Assembly: GCF_029428675.1 (NCBI RefSeq)
Contig: NZ_JAJNEL010000001.1
Coordinates: forward strand, 744,001 to 808,000
Source of the DNA: Streptomyces sp. JH14
GTDB taxonomy: Bacteria; Actinomycetota; Actinomycetes; Streptomycetales; Streptomycetaceae
DNA length: 64,000 bases
Direction: 5' to 3'
Of this stretch, positions 26,806 to 36,366 are shown piece by piece. Under the pieces are notes generated by a model. The model searched no databases. It was not told where the DNA came from and saw only the letters and a list, made by a program, of their open reading frames with translations. The position numbers were made by a program, and so were the translations under genes. Every line of letters starts with the position of its first letter. Positions within the stretch are counted from its first letter, which is position 1.

Positions 26806-28725
26806 ATGGACATCGGCACGCAGGGCGCACAGGCCCCGGCCGACCTCGCCTGGCTGCGCGGCGTGGACGCCTACACGATGGGCGCCTATCCGCAGGCCGA
26901 AGAGGAGTTCAGAACCGCGGTGCGGCTGGATCCCGGTATGGCGGACGCCTGGCTCGGCCTCCACGCCCTGCGGATCGACACGACGACCGCGTTACTGCGG
27001 ATGTACCAGCATCGCGACCGGTTCGGCGAACAGCGCACCCGCCATCGACGCACACTCAACTCCTGGTACTGGCTTGGCTGGTGGGTGCAACCGGTGCTGG
27101 AGAGCCCGCGCGATCTGCTGCTCGCGCACGCCTCGCACTGGCTGGACGGGCGTCATGTCGCGGAGCTGGACCGGGCGTTGGCCGGGCTGCCGCCGGTGGA
27201 CACGGACCCGCAGGTTCGGTTCCTGCACGCCTGCCGGTCCTATCTGGTCAAGGACTGGGAACAGCTCGTACGCAATACCGAGCAGCTGGTCGACGATCCG
27301 CTGCTCGGCATCGAGGCGGGGCTGTTCGGCGGCATGGCGCGGGTGCGGCTGGAGATGTACGGACAGGCCGAGCCGCTGCTCTCGACGGCGCTGATGCGCT
27401 GCCGCAGCGAACAGCCGCAGCGCAAGGAACTGCGGTACTGGCTGGCCCGCGCGCACGAGGGCACCGGCCGCAGCGCGGCCGCCCTGCCGCTCTACCGGGC
27501 GGTCCACCGGATCGACCCCGCGTTCATGGACACCTCCGCACGGCTTGCCGCCATCGCGGACTACGACGGTCTCGAGGGCACCGACGAGGTGTCGGGACTC
27601 GCCGCCGTGTCGCTGACCGGGTTCGGGGTGGACGGCACGGTCGCGGAGGCGCAGACGGACGGTGACTCGCTGCTCGGCACCGATCTGGTGGACGGCCGGG
27701 AGCTTCGGCCGGGCGAACCGCAGAACCTGCCGGGCGCCGGCGGGCCGCCTCCGGCCGACGGGACGGGGGCGCGGGAGAAGACGGCCGTGCCCGGCCAGTC
27801 CTCCCGGCAGCCGTTCCCCGCGGGGCCGAGCGATCCGGTGCTGCTCGCCGAGGCGCTGGCGGAACTGGAGCGAATGGTCGGCCTCGAGCCCGTCAAACGC
27901 CAGGTCAAGGCGTTGTCCGCGCAGCTGAACATGGCACGGCTGCGGGCCGGCCAGGGGCTTCCGGTACAGCCGCCGAAGCGGCATTTCGTCTTCTCGGGCC
28001 CCTCCGGCACCGGGAAGACCACGGTGGCCCGGATCCTGGGCCGGGTCTTCTACGCGCTGGGGCTGCTCGGCGGGGACCATCTGGTCGAGGCCCAGCGCTC
28101 CGATCTGGTCGGCGAGTTCCTCGGCCAGACCGCGGTCAAGGCCAATGAGCTGATCGACTCGGCGCTCGGCGGGGTGCTGTTCGTCGACGAGGCGTACAGC
28201 CTCTCCAACTCCGGCTACAGCAAGGGTGACGCCTACGGGGACGAGGCGCTGCAGGTGCTTCTGAAGCGGGCCGAGGACAACCGGGACCATCTCGTCGTCA
28301 TCCTCGCGGGCTACCCCGAGGGCATGGACCGGCTGCTGGCCGCCAATCCCGGGCTCTCCTCCCGCTTCACCACCCGGGTGGACTTCCCCAGCTACCGGCC
28401 GCTGGAGCTCACCGCGATCGGCGAGGTGCTGGCCGCCGACAACGACGACGTGTGGGACGACGAGTCCCTGGACGAGCTCCGCTCGATCAGCGGCCATGTC
28501 GTCGACCAGGGCTGGATCGACGAGCTGGGCAACGGCCGGTTTCTGCGCACGCTGTACGAGAAGAGCTGCGCGTACCGGGATCTGCGGCTGTCGGGCTACG
28601 CGGCAGTGCCCACGCGCGACGATCTGGCGACGCTGCGGCTGCCGGATCTGATGCAGGCCTACGGCGAGGTGCTGTCCGGCCGGGGGCCGGCGGACCGGGG
28701 GTTGCAGGAGCCGCCGGGGCTGTGA
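26806..28725 (+). CDS. EccA/CbbX-like AAA ATPase with TPR-type N-terminus
   Basis: A 639-residue protein. Residues 1-260 form a tetratricopeptide-like helical domain (AYPQAEEEFRTAVRLDPGMADAWLGL). A Pro/Gly-rich linker of about 80 residues leads to a CbbX-type AAA module: Walker A GPSGTGKT at residues 398-405, Walker B GGVLFVDEAYSL, an arginine-finger region SSRFTTRVDFP. This matches the layout of EccA of type VII secretion systems, with no esx, eccB, eccC or eccD genes nearby. ATG 26806 has GGGGGA upstream; a longer frame to 26335 crosses the small RNA and terminator and is rejected. Its partner is unknown. Confidence 0.88.
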   Translation: MDIGTQGAQAPADLAWLRGVDAYTMGAYPQAEEEFRTAVRLDPGMADAWLGLHALRIDTTTALLRMYQHRDRFGEQRTRHRRTLNSWYWLGWWVQPVLESPRDLLLAHASHWLDGRHVAELDRALAGLPPVDTDPQVRFLHACRSYLVKDWEQLVRNTEQLVDDPLLGIEAGLFGGMARVRLEMYGQAEPLLSTALMRCRSEQPQRKELRYWLARAHEGTGRSAAALPLYRAVHRIDPAFMDTSARLAAIADYDGLEGTDEVSGLAAVSLTGFGVDGTVAEAQTDGDSLLGTDLVDGRELRPGEPQNLPGAGGPPPADGTGAREKTAVPGQSSRQPFPAGPSDPVLLAEALAELERMVGLEPVKRQVKALSAQLNMARLRAGQGLPVQPPKRHFVFSGPSGTGKTTVARILGRVFYALGLLGGDHLVEAQRSDLVGEFLGQTAVKANELIDSALGGVLFVDEAYSLSNSGYSKGDAYGDEALQVLLKRAEDNRDHLVVILAGYPEGMDRLLAANPGLSSRFTTRVDFPSYRPLELTAIGEVLAADNDDVWDDESLDELRSISGHVVDQGWIDELGNGRFLRTLYEKSCAYRDLRLSGYAAVPTRDDLATLRLPDLMQAYGEVLSGRGPADRGLQEPPGL

Positions 28726-28817
28726 CGGCGACGGGAGGTCGCAGGTGGAGGACCGGAGCCGCCCGGCGGCCGGTTCGTCCCCGACCGCCGGGCGGGCTCG
28801 GCGCGGCCGCCCCGCAC

Positions 28818-28850
28818 GCCGGGCGGGCCGGGATGCGGCGCCCGCCCGGC
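28818..28850. terminator. Terminator hairpin between ATPase and CNNM genes
   Basis: An 11-base-pair perfect G/C stem (28818-28828 with 28840-28850, 11-base loop) sits in the convergent gap. A second, imperfect hairpin lies just before it at about 28756-28798. Confidence 0.65.
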
Positions 28851-28870
28851 GATGGGACCGGGCCCCGTCG

Positions 28871-29983
28871 TCAGGCTCGTGCCGCCAGGGGCTGACGTTC
28901 GTCCGGGCCCGCGGACACCGGTGCCACGTCGACCGTGCGGCGGGGCACCGAGACCCGGTGTGCCGGGTCGCGTACCTCACCCACCAGCATTTCCAGGACG
29001 TCCTCCATCGCCACCAGCCCGAGCACCCGGCCCGACGCGTCGGCGACCTGGGCCAGATGGGTGGCCGCCCGGCGCATCACCGTCAGCGCGTCGTCCAGGG
29101 GCAGTTCGGCCCGCAGTGTCACCATCGGGCGCCACACGTGCTGCGGAACGGCCCGTTCGCCGTCCTCCAGGTCGAGGACGTCCTTGACGTGGAGATAGCC
29201 CATGAACGGGCCGCCGCCCTCCGCGCAGACCGGGAACCGCGAATAGCCGGTCCGTACGGTCAGTTCCTCGATCCGGTGCGGGGTGACCGACGGGTCCACC
29301 GTCACCAGATTGGCCCGGTCGAGCAGCACATCGGTGACCGGCCTGCTGCCCAGCTCCAGTGCGTCCTCCAGCCGTTCCTGCGCCTCGGGTTCCAGCAGCC
29401 CGGCCTGTCCGGAGTCCTCGACGAGCCGGTTGAGCTGCTCGCTGGTGAAGACGGCCTCGACCTCGTCCTTGGGCTCGACGCGGAAGAGCCGGAGCACCAG
29501 CCGGGCGCAGGCGCCCAGCGCGGTGGTGACCGGGCGGCAGAGCCGGGCGAAGCCGACCAGGCCGGGGCTGAGCCAGAGCGCGGTCTTCTCCGGCGCCGCC
29601 ATGGCCAGGTTCTTCGGAACCATTTCGCCGATGACGAGATGGAGGAAGACCACGAAGACCAGTGCCAGCACGTAGCCGAGCGGGTGAACGAGGCCCTCGG
29701 GCAGATGCGCCGCGTGGAAGACCGGCTCCAGCAGATGGGCGACGGTCGGTTCGGCGACCGCGCCCAGGGTCAGTGAACAGACGGTGATGCCGAACTGGGC
29801 GGCGGCCATCATCTGCGGCAGGTTCTCCAGCCCGTACAGCACCTGGCGGGCCCTGCCCGACCCGGTCGCCGCAAGGGGCTCGATCTGGCTGCGGCGTACG
29901 GAGACGAGCGCGAACTCGGCGCCCACGAAGAAACCGTTCGCCAGCACGAGGAGCCCGGCAAAGAGCAGTTGGACGATGCTCAT
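28871..29983 (-). CDS. CNNM/CorC-type (DUF21-CBS) membrane protein
   Basis: A 370-residue protein. Residues 1-150 form the DUF21 membrane domain with four hydrophobic helices and the conserved ANGFFVGAEFALVSVRRSQIE and IGEMVPKNLAMA; two CBS motifs follow (GYSRFPVCAEGGGPFMGYLHVKDVL and VAMEDVLEMLVGE). Homologs transport or sense magnesium or cobalt; the old name hemolysin is misleading. It lacks the C-terminal CorC/HlyC domain found in its partner. The ATG overlaps the upstream paralog's stop by four bases, so both halves are probably made together, perhaps as a heterodimer. Confidence 0.92.
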   Translation of the reverse strand: MSIVQLLFAGLLVLANGFFVGAEFALVSVRRSQIEPLAATGSGRARQVLYGLENLPQMMAAAQFGITVCSLTLGAVAEPTVAHLLEPVFHAAHLPEGLVHPLGYVLALVFVVFLHLVIGEMVPKNLAMAAPEKTALWLSPGLVGFARLCRPVTTALGACARLVLRLFRVEPKDEVEAVFTSEQLNRLVEDSGQAGLLEPEAQERLEDALELGSRPVTDVLLDRANLVTVDPSVTPHRIEELTVRTGYSRFPVCAEGGGPFMGYLHVKDVLDLEDGERAVPQHVWRPMVTLRAELPLDDALTVMRRAATHLAQVADASGRVLGLVAMEDVLEMLVGEVRDPAHRVSVPRRTVDVAPVSAGPDERQPLAARA

Positions 29984-31350
29984 CGCGCGACCTCCAGGAC
30001 GCCGCGGTCCACCGACGGCACGTCGACCGTTTCGGTCTCATCGGCGGTGCGTACGAAGCGCACCTGTTCGGCACGGTAGTGACCGACCTCACGGACCGAG
30101 ATCCGCCAGCCCGGCAGTTCGGCCCGGTCTCCGGGGGCGGGGATCCGTCCGAGGAGGTCGGCGACCAGTCCGGCCACCGTCTCGTACGGTCCTTCGGGGA
30201 CGTCGAGACCTATCCGGCGCAGGGTGAGGACCCGGCAGCTGCCTTCGGCGTCCCAGGCGGGACGGCCGTCCTCCGGGGCCGCGGCCACCAGTTCGGGCCG
30301 GTCGGCGCCTTCCGCGTCGTGCTCGTCCCTGACCTCGCCGACGAGTTCCTCGATGATGTCCTCGAGCGTGACGACTCCGGCGGTGCCGCCGTACTCGTCG
30401 ACCACGACGGCTATCGGCTGCTCGTTGCGCAGGCGTTGGAGCAGCTGTTCGACGGGCAGGGTCTCGGGTACGAGGAGGGGCGGTACGGCGATCCGTCCGG
30501 CCGTGGTGCGCAGCCGCTCCTGTGCGGGTACGGCGAGCGCGTCCTTGAGGTGGATCATGCCGACGACCTCGTCGATCCGGTCCCGGTAGACCGGGAACCG
30601 GGAGAGGCCGGTGGCGCGGGTGAGGTTGAGGACGTCCGCCGCGGTCGCGGTCGACTGCAGGGCACTGACCCTCACGCGCGGCGTCATCACGTGCTGCGCG
30701 GTGAGTCCGGCGAGCGACAGGGTCCGTACGAAGAGATCGGCGGTGTCCTGTTCGAGGGTGCCGGCCTCGGCCGAGTGACGGGCCAGGGAGACCAGTTCAC
30801 CGGGGGTGCGGGCGGAGGCCAGCTCGTCGGTGGGCTCGACCCCGAGCAGCCGTACCAGCCGGTTGGCGGCGGTGTTCAGCAGGGTGATCACGGGCCGCAG
30901 CGCACTGGCGAAGCGGTGCTGGGGGCCTGCGACGAACCGGGCGACCTGGAGCGGCCGGGAGACCGCCCAGTTCTTCGGTACGAGCTCGCCGATCACCATC
31001 TGGACCGCGGAGGCGATCAGCATCCCGATCACCACACTGACACCCGGCACGGCCCCGCCGGGGAGTCCGGTCGCGGTGAGCGGGCCGGCCAGCAGCTGGG
31101 CGAGGGCCGGTTCGGCGAGCATGCCGACGACCAGTGAGGTGATGGTGATGCCGAGCTGGGTGCCGGAGAGCTGGAAGGAGAGCTCGCGCAGGGCGTCGAC
31201 GACGGTACGGGCCCGCCGGTCGCCCTCGGCGGCGGCGCGCTCGGCGTCCGGCCGCTCGACCGTGACGAGCCCGAACTCGGCTGCCACGAAGAATCCGTTG
31301 GCGAGGATGAGAAGGAATGCCGCACTGAGGAGCAGCAGGGGGGTGGTCAT
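29980..31350 (-). CDS. CNNM/CorC-type (DUF21-CBS-CorC) membrane protein
   Basis: A 456-residue paralog of the next gene. It has the DUF21 helices (ILANGFFVAAEFGLVTVERPD), two CBS motifs (GLSRFPVYRDRIDEVVGMIHLKDAL and GTAGVVTLEDIIEELVGEV) and a C-terminal CorC/HlyC domain of about 80 residues (GLDVPEGPYETVAGLVADLLGRIP). The ATG lies seven bases after AGGAGG. It is the first gene of a two-gene operon. Divalent cation transport is the family inference; the paired arrangement is common in Streptomyces. Confidence 0.92.
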   Translation of the reverse strand: MTTPLLLLSAAFLLILANGFFVAAEFGLVTVERPDAERAAAEGDRRARTVVDALRELSFQLSGTQLGITITSLVVGMLAEPALAQLLAGPLTATGLPGGAVPGVSVVIGMLIASAVQMVIGELVPKNWAVSRPLQVARFVAGPQHRFASALRPVITLLNTAANRLVRLLGVEPTDELASARTPGELVSLARHSAEAGTLEQDTADLFVRTLSLAGLTAQHVMTPRVRVSALQSTATAADVLNLTRATGLSRFPVYRDRIDEVVGMIHLKDALAVPAQERLRTTAGRIAVPPLLVPETLPVEQLLQRLRNEQPIAVVVDEYGGTAGVVTLEDIIEELVGEVRDEHDAEGADRPELVAAAPEDGRPAWDAEGSCRVLTLRRIGLDVPEGPYETVAGLVADLLGRIPAPGDRAELPGWRISVREVGHYRAEQVRFVRTADETETVDVPSVDRGVLEVAR

Positions 31351-31534
31351 GCCGCCGCCTCCTGGGAAGGGGCGGCGCAGGTACTACCGGACGATCCGTC
31401 CATTGCTGGAGGGAGTCACTCCTTGGGTCGAAGGAAAGCCCCGCCGGCCTCAAGGGCCCTCGGTGCGGGGCGGGGCGCACGGGGCGCCACCGACCTCCAG
31501 AGTAATCAAGAAGTGGCCCTGCGGGGCAGGGGGC

Positions 31535-32026
31535 TCAGCCGTTGTCGGTACCCGTGCCGTGGTTCTCGGCGAGCGCACGGAGCGTACCGGCGTCGCGGAT
31601 GGCCTGTTCCTTGGCGATTCCGGGCTGGATACCGAGGACCGGCATGCTAGTCCCGTCGCTGAGGTCGAGGAAGACCCACGGGTCTCCCACGCGCAGGTTG
31701 ACGCGGACGATCTCCGCCCAGGACAGCCGTCGGGTGCGGGTGAGATTTACCACGGTCACCCCGTGGTCGTCGGCGACGACCTTGGGGCGGCTGAGCAGTG
31801 CCAGCACGGCGAGGAAGAACAGCGCGGTGAGGATGAAGCTGCTCCGCTCCCCCGGGCTCAGCTGCTCGAGGCTCATCGCGATGACGGTGATGACGACGAA
31901 CATCGCCACACCCACGGTCAGCAGGACGACCCGGGTACGGGTCGGCCTGAAGGTGACCGGGAGTGCGGGGAGTTCGGGCCGGGGCGCGGGCATGGCGTTC
32001 TTCTGTCTTCCGGTGAAGTCGGGCAT
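31535..32026 (-). CDS. Bacterial PH-domain membrane protein
   Basis: A 163-residue protein. Two hydrophobic helices (VVLLTVGVAMFVVITVIAM and FILTALFFLAVLALL) precede a small beta-rich domain (VVADDHGVTVVNLTRTRRLSWAEI, then DPWVFLDLSDGTSMPVLGIQ), which fits the bPH_6 family. The ATG at 32026 has a weak ribosome site; ATG 31993 has a better one and would drop 11 residues. It follows hisG by 59 bases in the same direction and may be the last gene of the rib-his transcript. Function unknown. Confidence 0.82.
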   Translation of the reverse strand: MPDFTGRQKNAMPAPRPELPALPVTFRPTRTRVVLLTVGVAMFVVITVIAMSLEQLSPGERSSFILTALFFLAVLALLSRPKVVADDHGVTVVNLTRTRRLSWAEIVRVNLRVGDPWVFLDLSDGTSMPVLGIQPGIAKEQAIRDAGTLRALAENHGTGTDNG

Positions 32027-32085
32027 CCGGAGGGTCCGGTGTGCGGAGGCGCCGGCTTCCCGGTGGGTCGCCGGACGTCCGCCCG

Positions 32086-32934
32086 TCAGAGGCGGCAGGC
32101 GTGGATGGCCGTCGTGAGAATGGCGCGGGCGCCGAGCTCGTACAGATCGTCCATGATCCGCTGGGCCTCCCTGGCGGCGACCATGGAGCGGACGGCGACC
32201 CAGCCCTCGTGGTGCAGCGGGGAGATGGTCGGCGACTCCAGGCCCGGGGTGAGGGCGACGGCGCGCTCCAGGTGCTCCACGCGGCAGTCGTAGTCCATCA
32301 TCACGTAGCTGCGGGCGACCAGGACGCCTTGCAGGCGGCGCAGGAACTGCTGCACCTTGGGGTCGTCCTGCGGTGCACCCGTACGGCGGATGACGACGGC
32401 CTCCGACTTCATGATCGGCTCGCCGATCACTTCGAGCCCGGCGTTGCGCAGGCTGGTGCCGGTCTCCACCACGTCGGCGATGACCTGGGCGACCCCCAGC
32501 TCGATGGCGGTCTCGACCGCGCCGTCGAGGTGGACGACGGAGGCCGTGACGCCCACGTCGGCGAGGTGCTTGGCGACGATGCCCTCGTAGGAGGTGGCGA
32601 TCGTCATGCCGTCGAAGTCCTGCGGGCCGTGGGCCGTGCCGGGCTTGGTGGCGTAACGGAAGGTGGAGCGGGCGAAGCCGAGCTGGAGGATTTCCTCGGA
32701 GTCGGCTCCGGAGTCCAGCAGCAGGTCGCGTCCCGTGATGCCGATGTCGAGACGGCCGGAGCTGACGTAGATCGCGATGTCGCGAGGCCGCAGGTAGAAG
32801 AACTCGACCTCGTTCTCGGGGTCGACGAGGACGAGTTCCTTCGACTCCTTGCGCTGCTGGTAGCCGGCCTCATGGAGCATCGCCATCGCAGGCCCGGAGA
32901 GTGAACCCTTGTTGGGGACGGCGATGCGCAGCAT
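32086..32934 (-). CDS. hisG: ATP phosphoribosyltransferase, long form
   Basis: A 282-residue enzyme for the first step of histidine synthesis, ATP plus PRPP to phosphoribosyl-ATP. It starts LRIAVPNKGSLSGPA. The PRPP-binding strand appears as DVVETGTSLRNAGLEV, with the characteristic Glu-Thr-Gly-Thr. The last 75 residues form the regulatory ACT-like domain that gives histidine feedback inhibition in the long, hexameric form, so no HisZ is needed. AAAGGA lies 11 bases before the ATG. hisE is 73 bases upstream. Confidence 0.97.
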   Translation of the reverse strand: MLRIAVPNKGSLSGPAMAMLHEAGYQQRKESKELVLVDPENEVEFFYLRPRDIAIYVSSGRLDIGITGRDLLLDSGADSEEILQLGFARSTFRYATKPGTAHGPQDFDGMTIATSYEGIVAKHLADVGVTASVVHLDGAVETAIELGVAQVIADVVETGTSLRNAGLEVIGEPIMKSEAVVIRRTGAPQDDPKVQQFLRRLQGVLVARSYVMMDYDCRVEHLERAVALTPGLESPTISPLHHEGWVAVRSMVAAREAQRIMDDLYELGARAILTTAIHACRL

Positions 32935-33007
32935 GAGGTCAGGTTTCCTTTGCGAGGAGGGAGTCGTGTACGGACGTGCGAAGGTCGGGGCAGTGGAGAA
33001 GTCGTAC

Positions 33008-33280
33008 TCAGAGATGGGCGTAGACGTCGTCGAGAGAGATCCCGCGGGCGACCATCATCACCTGGACGTGGTACAGCAGCTGCGAGATCTCCTCGGCGGC
33101 GGCGTCCTTGCTCTCGTGCTCGGCGGCCATCCAGACTTCGGCGGCCTCCTCGACGACCTTCTTGCCGATGGCATGGACCCCCTTGTCCACCAGCTCGGCG
33201 GTGCGGGAGGTGGAGGGGTCGCCGTTGGCGGCCTTGAGCTGCAGCTCGGCGAAGAGCTCTTCGAAGGTTTTGTTCGCCAT
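33008..33280 (-). CDS. hisE: Phosphoribosyl-ATP pyrophosphatase
   Basis: A 90-residue enzyme for the second histidine step, which removes pyrophosphate from phosphoribosyl-ATP. The all-helical MazG-like fold is marked by the metal-binding segment [26 protein letters not shown] and by DLLY-type helix [15 protein letters not shown]. It is a stand-alone HisE with no fused HisI, as usual in actinobacteria. It begins 35 bases after ribH, so it could be read from the riboflavin operon. Confidence 0.96.
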   Translation of the reverse strand: MANKTFEELFAELQLKAANGDPSTSRTAELVDKGVHAIGKKVVEEAAEVWMAAEHESKDAAAEEISQLLYHVQVMMVARGISLDDVYAHL

Positions 33281-33315
33281 GATGCTTCTTAGAGTACGGG
33301 GTGCCACCCCCTCGC

Positions 33316-33801
33316 TCAGCGCCAGGGCTCGCTGACGGTACGCAGCGTGGCAGCGGTGGCGACGGCGGCGGTGACCGCTTCGTGCCCCTTGTCCTCGTTG
33401 GACCCTTCGAGACCGGCCCGGTCGAGCGCCTGCTCCTCGGTGTCACACGTCAGTACGCCGAAGCCGACCGGGACCCCGGTGTCGACGGCGACCTGGGTGA
33501 GGCCGTTGGTCACGCCGTGGGACACGTACTCGAAGTGGGGAGTGCCGCCGCGGATGATCACGCCGAGGGCGACGATCGCGTCGTAGCCGCGGCCGGCCAG
33601 CACCTTGGCGACGACCGGGAGTTCGAAGCTGCCGGGGACCCGGAGCAGGGTCGGCTCATCGATGCCGAGGTCGTGCAGGGCGCGCAGCGCGCCGTCGACG
33701 AGCCCGTCCATGACCTTCTCGTGCCACTGGGCGGCGATCACCGCCACTCGCAGGTCACCGCAGTTGCGTACGGACAGTTCGGGTGCGCCCTTGCCGCTCA
33801 T
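33316..33801 (-). CDS. ribH: 6,7-dimethyl-8-ribityllumazine synthase
   Basis: A 161-residue lumazine synthase that condenses the ribityl-pyrimidine with dihydroxybutanone phosphate; it forms capsids or pentamers. Motifs are the substrate Trp in AAQWHEKV, the RVPGSFELP loop, [18 protein letters not shown] with the catalytic His, and [27 protein letters not shown] precedes the ATG. It lies 29 bases after ribBA. Confidence 0.97.
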   Translation of the reverse strand: MSGKGAPELSVRNCGDLRVAVIAAQWHEKVMDGLVDGALRALHDLGIDEPTLLRVPGSFELPVVAKVLAGRGYDAIVALGVIIRGGTPHFEYVSHGVTNGLTQVAVDTGVPVGFGVLTCDTEEQALDRAGLEGSNEDKGHEAVTAAVATAATLRTVSEPWR

Positions 33802-33830
33802 GTCTCTCCTACCGATCGTTTCCGTGCTCG

Positions 33831-35120
33831 TTACTGGTTGCCGCAGGTCGACACCGAGGCGGCGTCGAGCCAGGGCAGGTCGTGTCCCATGCGGTCCCGC
33901 TTGGTGCGCAGGTACCGCAGGTTGTGCTCGCCGGCCTGGACGGGCATCGGTTCGCGTCCGGTGATCGCGAGGCCGTGCCGCAGGAGCGCGGCGGTCTTGT
34001 CGGGGTTGTTCGTCATCAGCCGGACGCCGTGGACGCCGAGGTCCTTGAGGATCTGGGCGCCGGCCCCGTAGTCCCGGGCGTCGGCGGGCAGGCCGAGCTC
34101 CAGGTTGGCGTCGAGGGTGTCGACGCCGCGTTCCTGGAGTTCGTACGCGCGCAGCTTGGACAGCAGCCCGATGCCGCGGCCCTCGTGGCCACGCAGATAG
34201 ACCACGACGCCGCGGCCCTCGTCGGTGATGCGCTGCATGGATGCGTGCAACTGGGGGCCGCAGTCGCAGCGCTGGGACTGGAAGATGTCGCCGGTCAGGC
34301 ACTCGGAGTGGACCCGGACGAGAATGTCGTCGCCGTCGCCGAGGTCGCCGTGGACGAGCGCGACATGCTCGACGCCGTCGACGGTGGAGCGGTAGCCGTA
34401 CGCCGTGAACTCACCGAACGACGTCGGCAGCCGGACCTCGGCCTCGCGGCGCACGGTCGGCTCGGAGGAGCGGCGGTACGCGATCAGGTCCTCGATCGAG
34501 ATGATCGTGAGGCCGTGCTTGCGGGCGAACGGGACGAGCTCGGGCAGGCGCAGCATCACGCCGTCCTCGCCGGCGATCTCGACGATCGCGCCGGCGGGCC
34601 GCAGCCCGGCGAGCCGGGCCAGGTCGACGGCGGCCTCGGTGTGGCCGTTGCGGACGAGCACGCCGCCGGACCGGGCGCGCAGCGGGAAGATGTGCCCGGG
34701 GCGCACGAAGTCGGCGGGGCCCGCCTGACCGCCCGCCAGCATCCGGAGCGTGGTGGCCCGGTCGGCGGCGGAGATGCCGGTGGTCACGCCGTGCGCCGCG
34801 GAGGCGTCGACCGAGACGGTGAACGCCGTGCGCATCGACTCGGTGTTGTGCGCGACCATCTGCGGCAGTTCGAGCCGCTCGAGCTCGTCGTTCTCCATGG
34901 GTGCGCAGATCAGGCCGCGGCACTCGCTCATCATGAAGGCGACGATCTCAGGGGTGGCCATCTCTGCCGCGATGACGAGGTCGCCCTCGTTCTCCCGGTC
35001 CTCGTCGTCGACGACGACCACGGGGCGTCCGGCCGCGATGTCACGGATCGCCTGCTCGACGGGGTCCAGCGACAGGTCCTCGGTGTCGTCGTGGCTGTAC
35101 CAGGTGGGCTGGGCACTCAT
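33831..35120 (-). CDS. ribBA: Bifunctional DHBP synthase / GTP cyclohydrolase II
   Basis: A 429-residue fusion. Residues 15-215 form 3,4-dihydroxy-2-butanone 4-phosphate synthase (acidic loop [18 protein letters not shown], substrate loop [19 protein letters not shown]). Residues 220-420 form GTP cyclohydrolase II, with the zinc cysteines in [19 protein letters not shown] and the phosphate-binding GHEGRGIGL. It supplies both precursors of the pathway. The ATG overlaps the ribM stop by four bases. Confidence 0.97.
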   Translation of the reverse strand: MSAQPTWYSHDDTEDLSLDPVEQAIRDIAAGRPVVVVDDEDRENEGDLVIAAEMATPEIVAFMMSECRGLICAPMENDELERLELPQMVAHNTESMRTAFTVSVDASAAHGVTTGISAADRATTLRMLAGGQAGPADFVRPGHIFPLRARSGGVLVRNGHTEAAVDLARLAGLRPAGAIVEIAGEDGVMLRLPELVPFARKHGLTIISIEDLIAYRRSSEPTVRREAEVRLPTSFGEFTAYGYRSTVDGVEHVALVHGDLGDGDDILVRVHSECLTGDIFQSQRCDCGPQLHASMQRITDEGRGVVVYLRGHEGRGIGLLSKLRAYELQERGVDTLDANLELGLPADARDYGAGAQILKDLGVHGVRLMTNNPDKTAALLRHGLAITGREPMPVQAGEHNLRYLRTKRDRMGHDLPWLDAASVSTCGNQ

Positions 35121-35761
35121 GCCGGGGCTCCTTCCAGAGCGGGGGTCCGCGTCCGCAGCCACCAGTCGCGCATGCCCCACAGGACGAGGGCGCCGTAGAT
35201 GACGTAGACGAAGCCGGAGAACGCGAAGCCGTTCGCGAAGTTCAGCGGGACGCCGACCAGGTCGACGAGCAGCCAGGCAAACCAGAACTCGACCATGCCG
35301 CGCGCCTGGGCGTACATCGCGACGACGGTGCCGACGAAGATGTACGCGTCGGGCCAGGGGTCCCACGAGAGCGACGGGTAGGCGGTGAACAGCCCGCCGA
35401 CGGCGAGGGTGCCGAGAGCGGCGCCGCCGACCAGGTAGCCGCGCTCGCGCCAGGTGGCGAACCGTACGGCGACGGAGCCGTCCTGGGCCTGCTGCCGGCC
35501 GCGGTTCCACGACCACCAGCCCCACGCGGCCACAACGATGACCACCAGCTGCTTGCCCGCGCTGCCCGAGAGATGGGCGGAGGCGAAGGCGACCAGCAGG
35601 ATGACGCCGGACAGCAGCTGGGCGGGCCAGGTCCACAGGGAGCGGCGCCAGCCGAGCGCGAGGGCGATCAGTCCGATGATGTTGCCGATCATGTCGGACC
35701 ACTTGATGTGCTGGCCGAAGAGGGCGAAGGCCTCGGAGTTGAGCCAGTCGAAGGCACTCAC
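35117..35761 (-). CDS. ribM: PnuC-family transporter, likely riboflavin carrier RibM
   Basis: A 214-residue membrane protein with six to seven helices and PnuC-family motifs ([22 protein letters not shown] and [17 protein letters not shown]). In actinobacteria, PnuC-type proteins encoded in rib operons move riboflavin or roseoflavin and are called RibM. It overlaps ribE and ribBA by four bases each, deep inside the FMN-riboswitch operon, which supports a flavin over a nicotinamide riboside substrate. Function is inferred from family and context. Confidence 0.88.
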   Translation of the reverse strand: MSAFDWLNSEAFALFGQHIKWSDMIGNIIGLIALALGWRRSLWTWPAQLLSGVILLVAFASAHLSGSAGKQLVVIVVAAWGWWSWNRGRQQAQDGSVAVRFATWRERGYLVGGAALGTLAVGGLFTAYPSLSWDPWPDAYIFVGTVVAMYAQARGMVEFWFAWLLVDLVGVPLNFANGFAFSGFVYVIYGALVLWGMRDWWLRTRTPALEGAPA

Positions 35762-36366
35762 TTGGAGTCCTCCCGGCCCCGGTCGCCGAGCAGCCGCTCG
35801 ACGTACTTCGCGAGGACGTCCACCTCGAGGTTGACCGGGTCACCGGCCCCCTTGATGCCGAGCGTCGTCAAGGCGAGGGTGGTGGGAATCAGGCTGATGG
35901 TGAAGTAGTCGGGTCCGGCGTCGACGACGGTCAGGCTCACGCCGTCGACGGTGATCGAGCCCTTCTCCACCACGTAGCGGGTCAGGTCGGCGGGCAGGGA
36001 GATCTTCACGAGCTCCCAGTTCTCGGAGAGCTTGCGCTCGACGATGCGGCCCGTGCCGTCGACGTGGCCCTGGACGATGTGCCCGCCGAGCCGGCCGCCG
36101 AGCGCCATGGGGCGCTCCAGGTTGACCTTGGAACCGGTCTCCAGCGCGCCGAGGCTGGAGCGGTTGAGCGTCTCGGCCATCACATCGGCGGTGAACTCGT
36201 GCTCACCGAGCTCGACGACCGTGAGGCAGACACCGTTCACGGCGATCGAGTCGCCGTGCTTGGCGCCTTCCGTGACGACGGGACCGCGCAGGCGGAATCG
36301 GGAGGCGTCGCCGAGCTTCTCGACGGCGGTGACCTCACCCAGTTCTTCGACAATTCCGGTGAACAC
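35758..36366 (-). CDS. ribE: Riboflavin synthase alpha chain
   Basis: A 202-residue lumazine-dismutating enzyme that makes riboflavin from two lumazine molecules. It is two repeats of a barrel, each starting with the family opening: [11 protein letters not shown] at the N-terminus and [13 protein letters not shown] in the second half. VNGVCLTVV and VDGVSLTVV are the paired repeat strands. The GTG start touches the ribD stop (TGAGTG), with GGAAGGG just upstream. It overlaps ribM by four bases. Confidence 0.96.
   Translation of the reverse strand: MFTGIVEELGEVTAVEKLGDASRFRLRGPVVTEGAKHGDSIAVNGVCLTVVELGEHEFTADVMAETLNRSSLGALETGSKVNLERPMALGGRLGGHIVQGHVDGTGRIVERKLSENWELVKISLPADLTRYVVEKGSITVDGVSLTVVDAGPDYFTISLIPTTLALTTLGIKGAGDPVNLEVDVLAKYVERLLGDRGREDSK

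Noticed and set aside
28871-31350. Hemolysin toxin pair
   Set aside because: The old name comes from HlyC; the DUF21-CBS-CorC layout points to cation transport proteins.
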